A stretch of DNA of 12,500 nt from Halocaridina rubra. Lineage: Eukaryota > Arthropoda > Malacostraca > Decapoda > Atyidae. A model generated the notes under the pieces. That model was given only the letters and a program-made list of their open reading frames with translations, had not been told where the DNA came from and did no database searches. The stretch covers positions 47,501 to 60,000 of the forward strand of contig JAXCGZ010021066.1 of assembly GCA_037179515.1 (NCBI GenBank), written 5' to 3'. A program made the translations under genes and the position numbers. Shown here piece by piece: positions 8,239 through 12,500 of the stretch (position 1 is the stretch's first letter; each line of letters opens with the position of its first letter).

Positions 8239-10203
8239 TGGATGCATACTTACATGCATATATATACACCTGGCCTCATTCCCCTTTGTAAGGGGGGTTG
8301 GCCGAGCAAAAAAACACATATGCATCACGATCTACACCCACGTCAACCACTTTCCTTAGTTCCTTGGGGATAAAGGATTGCCACGTTTCCCCCCTCTTCC
8401 ACACTCCTTGGGTCAGCCACGGGGCACAGCTGGTATATCCCCAACGGTTCATCACATGGCATCTCCCCTCACACCTGTCCATCACAGTTCACTGAGCTAG
8501 CAGTTGTGAGGCACCTCTTTGGGCCCTGTCATCTATATATAATCTTCTTCTACTCATTCCTATCTCTTGCACACACTTTTACCTGCTCCACTGACATTCC
8601 ACGTGCATACAACGCCTTTTCACGTCCTCCATCCATCTCATTCTAGGTCTCCCTCTTGACCTAACTCCAATCACTTTTGCACTCTACACTCTCTTCACTA
8701 TTTGTTCGTCACTCATCCTTTCCATGTGTACAAACCAACTCAACTCTCTCTACTCTAACCAATCCGACAACTTTCTTTCAACACCCGTTCTCTACCTGAC
8801 ATCCTCATTTCTTACTCTACTTACTCTAGATACACCAATCATACTTCTCAAACACCTCATCTCCACTGCATTGAACTTGTTCCTTTCATCCTGTTTTGCA
8901 TTCCAAGTTTCTGCACCAAACACTGATGTTGGAACAATCACACCTTCATATATCCTTCTGTTTGCATTCAATCCCATATATCTATTTCTCATTACACTTT
9001 CAACCCACCTATACATTTACTTATTTGCTTCACTCTATGACTTCTCTCTACATCTACTCATCCACTCCTTGATACATGAGACCCCAGATAATTAAAATCC
9101 CAACTTCTTCAAGAAATTCCCCATTCATTCCTACATTCAATCTGCCAACATTAACACTACTTGTGCATCTCATGACTTTACTTTTACCAATTTTCACCCA
9201 CAACTTCCTTCTATCTCACACCCTAACAAACTTTGTTACCAAATGATTCAGCTAATATTCAGACTCAGCCACCAATACAATATCATCCCAAAATAACAAC
9301 TGATTCAAATTCCACAGCCTTCTATCCATATCCACCAGTTCCAAGCCTCTGTCTATCGCGCTTTCATTTACTTCCCTTACCACTACATCCATACGCACAT
9401 TAATCAACCATGGCGACCTTACACAACCCTGGCATAACCTTACATTAACCTTAAATCAGTCGCTCATACCAAAACCAACCCTCACACATGCTCTGTTATT
9501 CATGCAAAAACTCTTCACTGCATTCAACAAACTTCCACTTATTCCACACAGTTACAATACACTACACAACTCCTCTCTACCTACCCTATCATGCACTTTC
9601 TCTAGGTCCATAAAAACCCAAGAAGTGACCGTAGCTTTCTCCAAGAACTTCTCACACACCTGTCTTACCACAAACACCTGATCCACACATTCTCCTCCTC
9701 TCCTGAACCTACACTGTTCTTCCCCAAGCAAGCTCTCAGTACCTTTCCCAATTCTCTCGAATAACACTCTTCCTTATACCTTTCCACTACACTCACTAAA
9801 ATAATTCCTCCAAAGATACTCCACTTATACTTCTCTCCTTTCCCTTTGTAAAGTGGAACTACACATACACTCCTCCAATTAACTGAGGCCATCCCTTTCC
9901 TGAAACATGCATTCAACAACTAACTATCCTTCTTACTAATGCCTCCCCACCTTTTGAAAAGCATTTATCATGACACCCAGCTATCCTTGGTGATTTACCT
10001 GCTTTCATTGCCCTCAATGCTAAATGTACCTCCTCTTTTGTTATTTCCCTATCATTATCATCTCTTAACATTGGAATTCTCTATTTGTTTCACACAGTCA
10101 CAATATCTACCTCTCTATCATATTCCACTATTAGCAGTTCCTTGAAGTATTCAACCCATCTGTTTCTCACCTTTATTTCATCTACTAGCAATTGCCCATC
10201 TGC
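8239..10203 (-). pseudogene. LINE reverse transcriptase to 3' end, decayed
   Basis: On the minus strand this reads as the 3' two thirds of a non-LTR retrotransposon. It starts at about 10203 with DGQLLVDEIKVRNRWVEYF, the pre-RT stretch. VPLYKGKG follows at about 9860-9837 (frame 9919-9665). EEQCRFRRGGECVDQVF and FMDLEKVHD (first catalytic Asp at 9608-9606) lie in the frame 9767-9552. The second motif reads FWDD at 9294-9283, where most relatives have Ala between Phe and Asp. The post-palm block in the frame 9016-8792 has RRIYEGVIVP, VFGAETW and MRCLRSMIGV. The WFVHMERM and GRPRMRWMEDV tail lies at about 8735-8640. About 300 bases of 3' UTR reach the (AAT)n array. Many shifts and stops occur. 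It is an RTE-like family, distinct from the copy at 570-3018. Confidence 0.84.
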
Positions 10204-11247
10204 TCTGTTGGTCAGTGAAGAGATAAGTAAGTGTGTGGTGGAATGGAAAGAAGCATCACCTCAAATACTAATGGCAAAAATGAGGCCGGGATGCAAGGTT
10301 TGGGCGTTTGTGAGCACATATGGCCCTGACAGTGAAAAAAAATGGAAAAAGAGAAATTTTATTGATGAAATTGAATGAGTGTGGAAGACAATGGAATGAA
10401 TGTGAATGTAGTACTGGTAGGAGATTTGAATGCTAGAGTAGAGAATGAGCCAGTGGATTGTGTAATTTGGAGGTATGGAGTACGTGGTAGGAATGAGAGT
10501 GGAAAGAAAATGATAGAAATATGTATTGAGAGAGATGCTGATTTGCTAATACTGTATTTTAAAAAAATGTGGACAAATATGCATGAGTCAGAGTTGATAA
10601 TAGAAGAGTTGTTGACAGGCATAATTGGATTATGTTTTGTTGGACAGGAGGTAGATTGAAAGATTAATGGATGTCAATGTACTGACAGAACCTAGTGGAG
10701 GAATATCTGATCAGCATTAAGTGTAAATAGAGGGAAAGAGGGAGAAAAGTGGAAAGAGAGGAAAAGTGAGAAAGGAAGAGAGGTGATAAAAGTTAATGAA
10801 TTGCATAAGAAAGAGAAAGACTGTGAGTATAAAGCTAGTCTGAGGAATATGTAGAATGTAGTGAAAGAGAAAGCGGAGGAAGGAGTGGAAGAAGAATGGG
10901 GCTGTTTGAAGGAGGAAGTTATGAAGTATGCCAAGGCAGTGTGCAGAAGGAGACTAATTGATGGAAGTAAAAGGAAAAGTAGCGAATGGTGGAATGGGCA
11001 GATGAGTGCAGTAGTGGCTAAAAAGAAGCAGGCATTTAAGATTTGGTTGCAGGTAAATTATGTAGAGGCATATGAAAGGTATTGTGCAATGAGTAAGATA
11101 ACAAAGAGCGTGATGAGAGAGGCAGAGAGGAAGCAGATGTAAGGTGGATGAAATGCTTGTTCAAGAATTTTGGAAGGAATAAAAAAATTTTTTGGGAAGG
11201 AAGTGAGAAGAGTGAGCAAAAGTGAGTTGAGTAGGAAGGAGAGGATG
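10204..11247 (+). pseudogene. LINE endonuclease domain and linker, inverted relative to its RT
   Basis: The plus strand carries the AP-type endonuclease that nicks target DNA for LINE insertion. CVVEW and VWAFVSTYGP (10303-10332) are followed by VVLVGDLNARVENE (about 10408-10449), the conserved GDLNA motif. GRNESGKKMIEIC comes next, and after a shift GGISDQH (10697-10717) stands at the SDH motif with Gln replacing the catalytic His. The linker follows: SSEWWNGQMSAVVAKKKQAF (about 10978-11037) and EAYERYCAMS, ending KEVRRVSKSELSRKERM against the (AAT)n array. Frameshifts occur near 10375 and 10659, and stops occur for example at 10852 and 11140. In related elements this linker directly precedes the DGQLL-type stretch, which here lies across the 10204 junction on the other strand. 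Confidence 0.82.
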
Positions 11248-11616
<369 letters not shown>

Positions 11617-11624
11617 GAAGATAA

Positions 11625-12110
<486 letters not shown>

Positions 12111-12150
12111 AAATTGTATAATTTACGCCGATAAAGGAACTAGACACAAA

Positions 12151-12500
12151 TGCTATTTTTCCTGATGATTTTCTTTGGAAATCGAGCCATTTCGATCGTC
12201 ATTCCCGTCAAGTATGGAGGATTATATAACGAAAAAGCTTTAATTTCCGATTGAAATGACTACCCAAAACTATCATTTCACATTGAAAGTTATTAAAAAA
12301 GACGCATTACATTGTCCAAATCAATTATGTGCATTAAATTTAACCATTACCAGTTAGTATAGAGAGCTATTTCCACCTAAATACAGAGGTTTATAATCTA
12401 AAAAAAAGTTAGTCATTTCCGACAGAAATAAATACTAAAAAGGATCAGGTTCACATGAAAAGTCATCGGTATGCAACCATTTATTGCCCAAATCAATTAT
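12151..12500 (+). repeat. Degenerate tandem repeat, unit about 172 bp, open at window edge
   Basis: Segments 12241-12328 and 12413-12500 align at an offset of 172 with a conserved start (ATTTCCGA) and end (CCAAATCAATTAT), and are roughly two thirds identical by eye. The preceding parts (about 12151-12240 and 12329-12412) also align, with indels, around CATTT or TATTTCC and ACAGAGG-like words. That makes two full units, the second cut by the window end. The unit length is in the range of nucleosome-sized satellites. Confidence 0.6.

Noticed and set aside
8298..9095. Plus-strand frames opposite the LINE 3' region (8298-8495, 8724-9095)
   Set aside because: They are antisense to recognisable RT and 3' UTR sequence and have no domain of their own.
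10359..10934. Minus-strand frames opposite the LINE endonuclease (10359-10622 and 10692-10934)
   Set aside because: They are shadows of the plus-strand endonuclease and linker, whose motifs are clear.

Overview
The window looks like repeat-rich, AT-rich animal nuclear DNA, most likely from an arthropod. Decapod crustaceans fit best, because long perfect (CT)n, (AAT)n and (TAG)n arrays lie next to decayed RTE-type and Jockey/CR1-type LINEs, but this is an inference from repeat style and not a species call. I see no intact host gene, no real tRNA or rRNA gene and no bacterial-style operon. Almost every protein-like reading frame belongs to a broken retroelement, and the longest open frames are low-complexity readings of microsatellites.

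Left part (1-3018): a tRNA-derived SINE-like piece on the minus strand (about 200-292) is followed by a degraded RTE-type LINE on the plus strand (about 570-3018). This LINE is split by a minus-strand Jockey/CR1-like LINE 3' fragment (about 1742-2411). The RTE ends in a short TAAG-like tail and is followed by a probable hAT-type non-autonomous DNA transposon remnant (about 3044-3352).

Middle (3356-5386): AT-rich spacer holds a second small RTE-like LINE 3' fragment (minus, about 3581-3830), a faint family of diverged direct repeats, one good splice-donor match (4334-4335, minus) and an 82-bp perfect (CT)41 array.

LTR element (5387 to about 7920): a deleted LTR retrotransposon. A 5' LTR-like copy is joined directly to the end of RT, then RNase H, integrase with its C-terminal domain, a purine tract and a 3' LTR beginning TGTTG. 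Gag, protease and most of RT are missing, and key catalytic positions of RNase H and integrase are changed, so it is dead.

Right part (7931-12500): a second tRNA-like SINE runs into an (AAT)n array. Next comes a LINE in two opposed halves: RT to 3' end on the minus strand (8239 to about 10203) and endonuclease plus linker on the plus strand (about 10204-11247), then a long (AAT)n/(TAG)n compound array. The two halves appear to be adjacent segments of one element inverted relative to each other and flanked on both sides by (AAT)n, which is the arrangement expected of twin-primed LINE integration into a microsatellite. Beyond the arrays lie a small inverted repeat and at least two copies of a degenerate unit of about 172 bp that runs off the window edge and may be the start of a satellite.

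The most interesting structure is the inverted LINE between two (AAT)n arrays. I found nothing that I can honestly call a new functional system.
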